The notes beneath the pieces are model-generated. The model saw nothing but the letters and a program-made list of their open reading frames with translations, searched no databases and was not told where the DNA came from. The position numbers were made by a program, and so were the translations under genes. Of a stretch of 8,300 nucleotides of DNA, positions 1-5,316 are shown piece after piece (positions within the stretch are counted from its first letter, which is position 1; the number at the start of each line of letters is the position of its first letter). The DNA comes from Clostridiales bacterium UBA1389 (GTDB lineage Bacteria; Bacillota; Clostridia; Oscillospirales; CAG-382): positions 1-8,300 of the forward strand of contig DBQR01000034.1 of NCBI GenBank assembly GCA_002305335.1. The letters run 5' to 3'.

Positions 1-12
1 CCGGCTTTTTTG
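1..12 (+). terminator. Possible tail of an upstream terminator, cut by the window edge
   Basis: The window opens with CCGGC followed by six T residues, which looks like the 3' arm and U-tract of an intrinsic terminator of a gene lying upstream. The 5' arm is outside the window, so no stem can be shown. This is inference only. Confidence 0.25.
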
Positions 13-35
13 TTTTGCAATCAGGTATTTTTATC

Positions 36-62
36 ACTTTTCAAATAAAAAAACATAGAATA
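36..62 (+). promoter_or_regulatory. Candidate sigma-K-like (mother-cell) promoter
   Basis: CATAGAATA at 54-62 fits the sigma-K -10 consensus CATANNNTA exactly. AC at 36-37, 16 bp upstream, fits the minimal sigma-K -35 element. An overlapping sigma-A reading also exists: TTTTCA at 38-43, a 17-bp spacer and TATTAT at 61-66. The sigma-K reading suits a gene for a spore cortex-lytic type protein, which would be made in the mother cell late in sporulation. The sigma-K -35 is only two bases, so the match is suggestive, and the region is AT-rich enough to give chance hits. Confidence 0.4.
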
Positions 63-88
63 TTATAGACGGATAATGGGGGAAGGGT

Positions 89-1897
89 ATGGCTCAGGGC
101 GAAGATTACGGCAGATTAAGGATTGTCCTAAAAAAAAGCATAGGTTTTACTCCCGCAGGCGGGGCGGTTATACGGGTTTTCAGGGGAAACGACAACGTTT
201 CCGCGGTTTATTCCGATTCCAAGGGAGAGGCGGAAATAACCCTTCCTTCTCCCCCCTTTTGCTATTCCCAGATACCCGATCCCCCCTCTCTCCCCTATGC
301 GGTTTATGACCTGAAAGCCTCCCTTGGGGGACATGTTCCGGTTTTGTTTAAAAATGTTTTGATATTTCCGGGGGTGGTCACCGAGGTCAGACATAACTTT
401 GTCCGCACCTCAGACCTTCCCAAAAAACGGACGGAGGTTGTCGTTATCCCGCCCCATAAGCTGTCGACGGGGCTGCCCGCAGTCAAAGGGGAAGACATAT
501 TTAGCAATGAAAAAGCAAATGACGACAAGCCGGTGATAATACCCGAAAAAATAACCGTCCGTTTGGGATATCCCGAATCAAAGGGGGAAAACGTGACTGT
601 ACCCTTTATCGACTACATAAAAAGGGTTTCATCCTGCGAACTTTACCCCACCTGGAACGAAAATTCCCTTCGGGCAGGCATTATCGCCGCTGTGTCCTCC
701 GCTCTGAACCGGATTTACAGCAATCATTACAAAGCAAAGGGCTATGACTTTGACATAACCTCAATTGACGAATATGACAGGCTGTATATCCATAACTGTC
801 CCACCTTCGAGCCGGTTGACCGGCTGGTTTACACCCTGTTTGACAAATATATTTCAAGGCGGAATTCGGTCTTTCCGGTTTTAGCCTTTTCCCATGAAGG
901 GTATGCTTCGGAAGGAACCGGCCTTTCCCTATGGGGTAGCACGGAGCTTTCAAAGCGGTATTTCACCCCCTGTGATATTTTAAAATACTACTTCGGCGAT
1001 GATGTTTACATAAAAGCGGCGGATGTGGAGGAGGTAGTCCCCGATTCCTACAGGTGTGAACTGTTTTTGGCATCAAAGGGAGAGGAGGTTGCCTGCCTTC
1101 AATACCGCCTGAATAAAATCGCCCTTAACCATAAGGAAATCCCCTTTGTAAAGGTAACGGGGTTATACGATATGTCCACGGTAAAGGCGGTTGAGAAATT
1201 TCAATTCCTCTTCGGCTTAAGGGGAAACGGCATAACCGACTATGCCGTCTGGCACAGGATAAATTATATCTACAATTCGGAAAAAGAGACAAACAAAGAC
1301 GGAATAAACGAAAAAAACATACACAACGATTCCTTCCCCGGTCATACCCTGACAATGGGGTGCAGGGATTACTGTGTTCTGAAAATACAACATTATCTTA
1401 ACGAGATATCAAAGCATTTTGGTAGTGATATCGTACCGCTCCTTCCCCTAAGCGGGGAGTTTGACGAAAGAATGCGTTCCTCCGTATGCAGCTTTCAGAA
1501 TTACTGCGGTTTTGCCATAACCGGAGCGGTTGACGAAAAAACATGGAACGAAATAATAAACGCCTACAACGGTATTCCCAAAGAGGTTTCTTCAATATCC
1601 CTTCCCTATCCCGGAAAACCCGTCCGCTACGGGGATAAAGGGGAAACGGTGGAATTTATTCAGAAAGCTTTAAACAAGGTGGGTAAGGGGCGGACGGAAA
1701 TCCCCCTTTTGGAAATCGACGGGATATTCGGCGACAACACCCGGAATGCGCTGAAGGCCTTCCAGAAGCACTACGCCCTTGTCCCCGACGGGATAGCGGG
1801 ACTGTTGACCTGGGAAAGGCTTAATTTTGAATATGCCGGACTTTGCGAAAACGAGGGGGAAACCCGAAACGACGGCAAAAATAAAAGCCGCATATAG
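89..1897 (+). CDS. SleC-like cortex-lytic/peptidoglycan-binding protein with three PG-binding repeats
   Basis: Likely a spore-cortex or cell-wall protein of the SleC type. Residues 8-106 form a beta-rich N-terminal region resembling the SleC pro-region (YSDSKGEAEITLP, then a PYAVYDL stretch and FPGVVTEV). Residues 153-312 resemble the SpoIID/SleC lytic transglycosylase fold: VPFIDYIKRV, then CELYPTW with Glu184 at the catalytic position, then SLRAGIIAAVSSALNRIY, YDFDIT, GLSLWGS and ILKYYFGDD. Three PG_binding_1-type repeats follow at about 325-393, 420-493 and 509-580; the third is the most canonical (YGDKGETVEFIQKALN...DGIFGDNTRNALKAFQ). SleC proteins usually carry one such repeat and have about 440 residues, so this 602-residue protein is extended. 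No signal peptide is visible, which fits deposition from the mother cell. The ATG at 89 follows a G-rich ribosome site (GGGGGAAGG, 78-86) at very short spacing. A Gln usually found in the GxSQWG motif is Leu281, so activity is uncertain. The fold assignment is firm; the enzymatic role is inferred. Confidence 0.85.
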   Translation: MAQGEDYGRLRIVLKKSIGFTPAGGAVIRVFRGNDNVSAVYSDSKGEAEITLPSPPFCYSQIPDPPSLPYAVYDLKASLGGHVPVLFKNVLIFPGVVTEVRHNFVRTSDLPKKRTEVVVIPPHKLSTGLPAVKGEDIFSNEKANDDKPVIIPEKITVRLGYPESKGENVTVPFIDYIKRVSSCELYPTWNENSLRAGIIAAVSSALNRIYSNHYKAKGYDFDITSIDEYDRLYIHNCPTFEPVDRLVYTLFDKYISRRNSVFPVLAFSHEGYASEGTGLSLWGSTELSKRYFTPCDILKYYFGDDVYIKAADVEEVVPDSYRCELFLASKGEEVACLQYRLNKIALNHKEIPFVKVTGLYDMSTVKAVEKFQFLFGLRGNGITDYAVWHRINYIYNSEKETNKDGINEKNIHNDSFPGHTLTMGCRDYCVLKIQHYLNEISKHFGSDIVPLLPLSGEFDERMRSSVCSFQNYCGFAITGAVDEKTWNEIINAYNGIPKEVSSISLPYPGKPVRYGDKGETVEFIQKALNKVGKGRTEIPLLEIDGIFGDNTRNALKAFQKHYALVPDGIAGLLTWERLNFEYAGLCENEGETRNDGKNKSRI

Positions 1898-1901
1898 CGG
1901 C
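1877..1901 (-). terminator. Intrinsic terminator between convergent genes
   Basis: GCCGC (1887-1891), loop ATATA and GCGGC (1897-1901) form a GC-only 5-bp stem. Read on the minus strand the stem is followed by TTTTATTTTT (1886 down to 1877), a good U-tract, so it should end transcription of the minus-strand membrane-protein gene. On the plus strand the following bases (GGAATTTATTCTTT) make a weaker tail, so it may act partly in both directions. The hairpin covers the stop codon of the plus-strand gene. Confidence 0.6.
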
Positions 1902-1906
1902 GGAAT

Positions 1907-2425
1907 TTATTCTTTATCAGGATTCTGGTCGTTTTTCTTTGCCCTTTCGATTTCCTCAAGCATAACACGCACAAAGATTTCATTGGGTTCAAATTCCACC
2001 ATAATGGTTTTGCCGTTGAATTCGCAGATATAAACATAGGATTTACACTTCATGTTCTGGTTGAAATTATAGCGGCTGTTTATTACCGGCATTTGCCCCG
2101 CCTTTAATTTTTCGGTATATTCCGCCTTCGGGATAAGCATTATTGCGGTGGAAAGAGAAAGACTGCATACCACGGTACGCTTTTGCCCCACCACCTTTAT
2201 TACCGAAAAGCTGCCGTCGAATATCTCGTATTCCATTTCGGTCATGGAGTAGCGGTAAACCGCCATTATTCCCGCCGAAAGCACTATTATAAGCAGAAGT
2301 TCAAAAATCCACTTGTAGGAATTTACGGAACACACAAGCACCGCCGTAGCGATAAAGGCGGTTACAAAGGTGAGCATTATCAATGTCACCTGTTTAGGGT
2401 TCCGTTCGGGTTTACATCTGAACAT
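1907..2425 (-). CDS. Small two-helix membrane protein of unknown function
   Basis: I do not recognise a named family. The 172-residue product has a short basic N-terminus, two hydrophobic helices (about residues 13-34 and 39-57) separated by a very short loop, and a soluble C-terminal part (about 62-160) rich in predicted beta strands. That part contains YEIFDGSFSVIKVVGQKR and VYICEFNGKTIMVEFEPNE and ends in a charged helix and tail (EEIERAKKNDQ). Two helices followed by a beta domain with a terminal helix recall bacterial PH-like (YdbT/bPH) membrane proteins, but this is analogy only. The ATG is supported by GAGGTG (complement of 2431-2436) 5 bases upstream. It converges on the SleC-like gene, with 9 bp between stop codons, and diverges from the small-protein cassette. 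Confidence 0.7.
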   Translation of the reverse strand: MFRCKPERNPKQVTLIMLTFVTAFIATAVLVCSVNSYKWIFELLLIIVLSAGIMAVYRYSMTEMEYEIFDGSFSVIKVVGQKRTVVCSLSLSTAIMLIPKAEYTEKLKAGQMPVINSRYNFNQNMKCKSYVYICEFNGKTIMVEFEPNEIFVRVMLEEIERAKKNDQNPDKE

Positions 2426-2439
2426 TGCTCCACCTCAAT

Positions 2440-2468
2440 GTATTTAACAAAATAAAAACGCATATATT
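2440..2468 (+). promoter_or_regulatory. Candidate sigma-E-like promoter for the small-protein cassette
   Basis: CATATATT at 2461-2468 differs at one position from the sigma-E -10 consensus CATACAHT. GTATTT at 2440-2445 resembles its -35 element, with a 15-bp spacer. Read as sigma-A, TATATT (2463-2468) would have no acceptable -35 at 17 bp. The region is AT-rich and the match is by eye. Confidence 0.3.
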
Positions 2469-2476
2469 CTTATGTG

Positions 2477-2482
2477 AAAGGA
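2477..2482 (+). promoter_or_regulatory. Ribosome binding site that favours a TTG start
   Basis: AAAGGA at 2477-2482 overlaps the in-frame ATG at 2482 and so cannot serve it, but it lies 8 bases before the in-frame TTG at 2491, which is normal spacing. It is the only clear ribosome site before this gene. Confidence 0.55.
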
Positions 2483-2490
2483 TGATTGGT

Positions 2491-2766
2491 TTGGCATTTT
2501 CCGAAAACGAATTACGGCAGATACTCTCTATGGACGACGAATCTTTAAGAAGGATGATATTGCAGATAGCAAGGGCTGCCGGCGGGGATGAAGGTAAGGC
2601 GGCATCTTTGGCTTCCGATATTCCCTCCCTTAAAAGTCTGATGTCCCGTCTTACCCCTGCGGAAGCGGAAGAACTCCTCGGCAGGGCAGGCAAAAACAAA
2701 AGCGAGGACATCTACCGGATAATAAACAATACGGCGGGAAACAATGGACAGCGGCCTTGGGGATAA
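2491..2766 (+). CDS. Small helical protein of unknown function, first gene of a three-gene cassette
   Basis: The 91-residue product from TTG 2491 is predicted to be almost all helical, soluble and without cysteine or signal peptide. It contains ELRQILSMDDESLRRMILQIARAAG, then a central helix pair ending LMSRLTPAEAEELLGRAG, then KSEDIYRIINN. The N-terminal pattern of a helix, SMDDESL and a second helix is one I associate with small uncharacterised clostridial proteins found next to the kind of gene that follows; no function is known to me. An ATG at 2482 or 2425 is also in frame, but the ribosome site at 2477-2482 fits TTG best, and 2425 would start inside the divergent gene's start codon. Its last 23 bases overlap the next gene, which suggests translational coupling. 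Confidence 0.7.
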   Translation: MAFSENELRQILSMDDESLRRMILQIARAAGGDEGKAASLASDIPSLKSLMSRLTPAEAEELLGRAGKNKSEDIYRIINNTAGNNGQRPWG

Positions 2767-3124
2767 ATTAAGGGATATATTAAACGATCCGGCGGCAATG
2801 GAAAAAATAATGCAGATTGTGTCGGGGTTATCCAACCAGCAGTCAACGCCGGCATTTAATCAAAACGCCGAATATACTCCTCCTCCGCCGCCACCTCCGG
2901 CAGGCAATCCGTCGCTGTTGTCAGGTCTTTCGGGGTTCGGGGGGAAGTCCGGCCTTGATTCCTTGGCCGCCCTTGCCCCTGCCCTTGGGGGAGGTGACAA
3001 GCGGCTTGCTCTCCTTTCCACCCTCCGGCCTCTTTTAAGGGAGGAAAAACGCCAGAAGCTGGATAACCTCAAGACAGCTTTGACCATAGCCGGCATTATC
3101 GGAAACTTTCGAAAGAAAACCTGA
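2744..3124 (+). CDS. Small protein of unknown function with polyproline linker, second gene of the cassette
   Basis: The 126-residue product has three parts. Residues 1-30 are helical (DKLRDILNDPAAMEKIMQIVSGL). Residues 31-85 are low-complexity, with a run of seven prolines (46-52) followed by Gly/Ser/Leu-rich sequence. Residues 86-122 form a charged helical segment (KRLALLSTLRPLLREEKRQKLDNLK) that ends in a mildly hydrophobic stretch (TIAGIIGNF). The head and tail motifs resemble a small protein type widespread in Clostridia, which I know only as hypothetical. The start overlaps the preceding gene by 23 bp in another frame and has only a weak ribosome site (GGCGGGAA), so translation probably depends on the upstream gene. 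The polyproline run suggests a flexible linker and possible need for EF-P. Confidence 0.72.
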   Translation: MDSGLGDKLRDILNDPAAMEKIMQIVSGLSNQQSTPAFNQNAEYTPPPPPPPAGNPSLLSGLSGFGGKSGLDSLAALAPALGGGDKRLALLSTLRPLLREEKRQKLDNLKTALTIAGIIGNFRKKT

Positions 3125-3136
3125 AAGGAGGACGGA

Positions 3137-3430
3137 ATGTACAGCAGAAACTACGGAGGAATCCAGTCCGAAGGACAGCTTTACAACCTCCAGAACGAGT
3201 TAAAAAACGAATTGAATAACGAAAGGAGGGAGGAACCCCGCATGGAGGCTCTGCCGACCTTTAAGGAGGGGGGGCGTTCTTCCTCCATATTCGACAAATT
3301 CAGGGGTATTTTCGATCATTTCGAAATAGATGACCTGATACTTATCGCCATAGGCGTTCTGCTTCTGCTTGACGGCGACACCGACAACGACATACTGCTT
3401 ATCGTTATATTAGCCCTGCTTTTCCTTTGA
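3137..3430 (+). CDS. Small C-terminally membrane-anchored protein of unknown function, third gene of the cassette
   Basis: The 97-residue product has a polar N-terminal half, including a charged helix (LYNLQNELKNELNNERREE, about 15-33). Its C-terminus is strongly hydrophobic: one segment at 67-78 (LILIAIGVLLLL), a short acidic linker (DGDTDND, 79-85) and a second segment at 86-97 ending at the last residue. This layout suggests a tail-anchored hairpin, with the bulk of the protein and both ends on one side. Translation should be strong: AAAGGAGG at 3124-3131 lies 5 bases before the ATG and overlaps the previous stop codon. The last 21 bases overlap the 3' end of the convergent regulator gene. 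Function unknown; a sporulation or envelope role is only a guess from the context. Confidence 0.75.
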   Translation: MYSRNYGGIQSEGQLYNLQNELKNELNNERREEPRMEALPTFKEGGRSSSIFDKFRGIFDHFEIDDLILIAIGVLLLLDGDTDNDILLIVILALLFL

Positions 3431-3790
3431 TTGTTCCAGCAGGAACTTTACAAAGGCATTGACGGTGTTTTTGTCCTTCTGGGAAAGGGAGCGGTATTCC
3501 GAATAAAAGCCCTCCCCCTTGTCGCCGGTATCCTTTACCACAAAGGAGGATTCTCCTTTAATCATACCGGCGGCAAACATCAGGTCCTCCAGATCCACCT
3601 CGTTGAAGGAATTGTCGGCTATTTTCTTTATCAGCTTGGGGCGGGGCGGGTTTTCCTGTTCCGCCTGGGCAAGCTTTCGCATCTGCACATAGCTTATACT
3701 GCAGTCAAAGGCAAACTGGCGCCATGACCTCGGCCCCTTTGCTCTTTCAAGCAGTATGGCGAATATTTTTTTGGAAAATCTGTTGTCCAT
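3410..3790 (-). CDS. XRE-like helix-turn-helix transcriptional regulator
   Basis: The 126-residue product has a helix-turn-helix region at about 22-46 (SWRQFAFDCSISYVQMRKLAQ), followed by the typical XRE continuation PRPKLIKKIAD...VDLEDLMFAAGM. A C-terminal helix (YRSLSQKDKNTVNAFVKFLLEQ, about 99-120) resembles the dimerisation or tail helix of many clostridial XRE regulators. The reading frame is open further upstream to 3898, but that would overlap the preceding lipoprotein gene. ATG 3790 has AAAGGA (complement of 3799-3804) at 8 bases and so was chosen. It is the third gene of the coaW operon, 35 bp after the lipoprotein gene. It could regulate its own operon or the divergent promoter region; the target is not shown by the sequence. 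Confidence 0.75.
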   Translation of the reverse strand: MDNRFSKKIFAILLERAKGPRSWRQFAFDCSISYVQMRKLAQAEQENPPRPKLIKKIADNSFNEVDLEDLMFAAGMIKGESSFVVKDTGDKGEGFYSEYRSLSQKDKNTVNAFVKFLLEQSKEKQG

Positions 3791-3825
3791 TGTTTTAATC
3801 CTTTTTAATATGGGGGCTTTCTCTT

Positions 3826-4341
3826 TCAGGGATGAAGCCTGTTTTTGATAAGCTTGTTGAAGCCCTCGTTGTTGTTTGTCGCGGCGTAATATATCCACAC
3901 ACCGTCCACCGTGACGGTGTAGTTTTCTATCAGGGTGGTGTCGGTACCGGGGTAATTTTCGGCATTCTTAAGCTTCTGATCCATACGGGAATCTATGTAA
4001 AGTTTCATGTTTTCGGCCTGTTCTTTGGTTTTCATTTTGAAAATGCCGAACTCGGTCCCGTAATTGTTTTTGCTGTAATAAGCGGCATAGTCTTCAAAGG
4101 TGTCGGGTAAAGGATAATCGGTTATGTCCCCGAATTTTCCGGGTATTGTGTCGTCGTTGAAAAGCATATACTCCTCGGCAGCGCCGGAGTAGTATATATC
4201 CACGTTTTTATCAGGCAGAGAAAGCAGCGTAACGGCTTTGTCAAACAGTTCCTTGGCGGGGACATTTGCCGTCTCCCCGCTTCTGCAGGAGGCAAACAGA
4301 GTAAGTATCAAAACAAGACCTAAAGCAAGCATTTTTTTCAT
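3826..4341 (-). CDS. Probable lipoprotein, DUF4358-like
   Basis: The 171-residue product begins with a classic short signal sequence (MKK, then a hydrophobic stretch) and a lipobox-like LFASC with Cys19. It would therefore be a lipoprotein anchored on the outer face of the membrane. The mature part includes EFGIFKMKTKEQAENMKLYI, then DSRMDQKLKNAENY, then a Val-rich strand and VDGVWIYYAATNN. This order matches my memory of the DUF4358 family, common as lipoproteins in Clostridia and of unknown function. The position before Cys uses Phe at -3, slightly off the usual Leu/Val/Ile. The ribosome site AAAAGGAGA ends 7-8 bases before the ATG and overlaps the coaW stop codon, 14 bp away, so the two genes are tightly coupled. 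The family name is moderately sure; the lipoprotein call is firm. Confidence 0.75.
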   Translation of the reverse strand: MKKMLALGLVLILTLFASCRSGETANVPAKELFDKAVTLLSLPDKNVDIYYSGAAEEYMLFNDDTIPGKFGDITDYPLPDTFEDYAAYYSKNNYGTEFGIFKMKTKEQAENMKLYIDSRMDQKLKNAENYPGTDTTLIENYTVTVDGVWIYYAATNNNEGFNKLIKNRLHP

Positions 4342-4355
4342 GGCGGATTCTCCTT

Positions 4356-5183
4356 TTAGTTTTCTTCGAGATATAAAAGCGCGGTGCCGATAACCGTGGC
4401 AAAGGAGGAGTTTTCGGGTATAACAAAGTCCATGCCGAACATAACCCCCATGCCGCTGTAAATCTGGGCTGCCCGCCTGAAGGAGGACAAGTTTCCGGTA
4501 AGCACGATTTTGTCCAGGTGCTTTCCCCTTGCGGCAAACACCGCCATCATACCTATTGTTTCAAAAACCAGATTTATTATACCCAGGGCAAAGTCCCCGT
4601 TGGTGGCTATGTCGGAAATTTTGCCGAAGTTTGCGGCGGTGGCCTCCTTAGGCAGGGTGGGAATAATGTTTTTGGAGGTTATGTCCTTTATTTTAAGGTC
4701 GATGTTTTCAATGTTTCCCTCCTCGGCTATGGCGGCAATCTGTTCCACGTCCCCCATACGGAGTATGGTTTTGGAAAGCCCTAACAGAGTCCCCCCGCCT
4801 ATGCCGGTGCCCCCTAAATAGGTGGCTTCCTTATCCTTGGCGTGAATCATTGCGGTGCCGGTTCCCATGGAAACCACAATTGCCTCGTCTAACCCGGATA
4901 GATATAGCCCTCCCCGGCCGGTGGCGGCGAATTCGTCCACATGTTCGGTGGGGATACCGTAAATATTGTTGTCGATATACGTGGAACCCACGCCGGTTAT
5001 CATTATCTTTCCGATTTGGGAAAGGGATATTTTATTGTAGTTGGCAAATTTGCCGAAAGCCCCGTAAATCGAGGCTATGGGGTCGGTGGCCTTTACGTAC
5101 ATGGGGGTAAGCAGAGTTTTGCCGTTAAACCCCACTATCTTGGTGGTGGACCCCCCCACGTCTATTCCTACTATAATTGCCAT
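4356..5183 (-). CDS. coaW: Type II pantothenate kinase (CoaW-like)
   Basis: Phosphorylates pantothenate with ATP to 4'-phosphopantothenate, the first step of coenzyme A synthesis, in the cytoplasm. The 275-residue length fits the short bacterial type II enzymes (Staphylococcus aureus CoaW is about 267). Motifs in order: the ASKHA phosphate loop GIDVGGSTTK (6-15); EFAATGRGG (84-92), with Glu84 where the type II family has its catalytic acid; the second phosphate motif VSMGTGTA (104-111); GGTGIGGGTLLGLS (124-137); and the adenosine-side motif IVLTGNLSS (226-234). None of the key motifs is broken. It heads a three-gene minus-strand operon driven by a strong sigma-A promoter at 5223-5251. A GGAAG ribosome site lies 7 bases before the ATG. 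A bacterial type II enzyme of this kind is expected to resist CoA feedback, as in S. aureus; that is family knowledge, not seen here. Confidence 0.9.
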   Translation of the reverse strand: MAIIVGIDVGGSTTKIVGFNGKTLLTPMYVKATDPIASIYGAFGKFANYNKISLSQIGKIMITGVGSTYIDNNIYGIPTEHVDEFAATGRGGLYLSGLDEAIVVSMGTGTAMIHAKDKEATYLGGTGIGGGTLLGLSKTILRMGDVEQIAAIAEEGNIENIDLKIKDITSKNIIPTLPKEATAANFGKISDIATNGDFALGIINLVFETIGMMAVFAARGKHLDKIVLTGNLSSFRRAAQIYSGMGVMFGMDFVIPENSSFATVIGTALLYLEEN

Positions 5184-5222
5184 TTGAACACTTCCAGTCA
5201 GAAACAGTTTATTTACCTTATC

Positions 5223-5251
5223 ATTTTATATTAACCTCATTCTTTTGTCAA
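5223..5251 (-). promoter_or_regulatory. Sigma-A promoter of the coaW operon
   Basis: On the minus strand TTGACA (complement of 5246-5251) is followed by a 17-bp spacer and TAAAAT (complement of 5223-5228). The -35 is perfect and the -10 is 5 of 6. Transcription would start near 5216, giving a leader of about 33 bases before the coaW ATG. Confidence 0.8.
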
Positions 5252-5262
5252 GGAGATTCCTT
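5250..5262. promoter_or_regulatory. Inverted repeat between the divergent promoters, candidate operator
   Basis: AAGGA-GAT-TCCTT at 5250-5262 is a perfect 5-bp dyad lying between the two -35 boxes and touching the minus-strand one. A protein bound here could affect both promoters. The arms are short, so chance is possible. Confidence 0.3.
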
Positions 5263-5267
5263 AATTG

Positions 5268-5296
5268 TTGACAAACCGCGGGGCATATAGTATTAT
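5268..5296 (+). promoter_or_regulatory. Sigma-A promoter of the ROK kinase operon
   Basis: TTGACA at 5268-5273, a 17-bp spacer, and TATTAT at 5291-5296 (5 of 6). The expected start point near 5303 is only about 14 bases before the ATG and falls in front of or inside the AACGGAGG ribosome site (5301-5308), so the mRNA leader would be very short. Confidence 0.8.
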
Positions 5297-5316
5297 GATA
5301 AACGGAGGATTTTACT

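Noticed and set aside
76..309. Overlapping plus-strand reading frame at the start of the SleC-like gene
   Set aside because: Arg/Gly-rich translation with no family resemblance; a shadow of the real frame, which shows clear SleC-type sequence.
2425..2490. Longer N-terminus for the first cassette gene (ATG 2425 or ATG 2482)
   Set aside because: ATG 2425 starts inside the divergent gene's start region without a ribosome site, and ATG 2482 overlaps its only ribosome site. TTG 2491 has correct spacing.
3433..3446. GTTCC-AGCA-GGAAC hairpin just after the cassette as a terminator
   Set aside because: The stem is 5 bp with only three T residues after it, and it lies in the regulator's coding sequence. 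Too weak to call.
3542..3559. AAAGGAG-GATT-CTCCTTT hairpin as a terminator or operator
   Set aside because: It is a 7-bp stem, but it lies inside the regulator's coding sequence, lacks a U-tract, and is explained by ordinary codons (Gly-Glu-Ser-Ser region).
3791..3898. Upstream extension of the XRE regulator to ATG 3898
   Set aside because: It would overlap the lipoprotein gene by more than 70 bp, whereas ATG 3790 has a well-placed ribosome site and begins a normal regulator N-terminus.
4510..4821. Plus-strand reading frames opposite coaW
   Set aside because: Antisense shadows of a well-recognised pantothenate kinase gene; no start signals and no recognisable domains.
5184..5316. Riboswitch or small RNA in the divergent intergenic region
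   Set aside because: Both predicted leaders are too short (about 33 and 14 bases) for a riboswitch, and the region is filled by two promoters.
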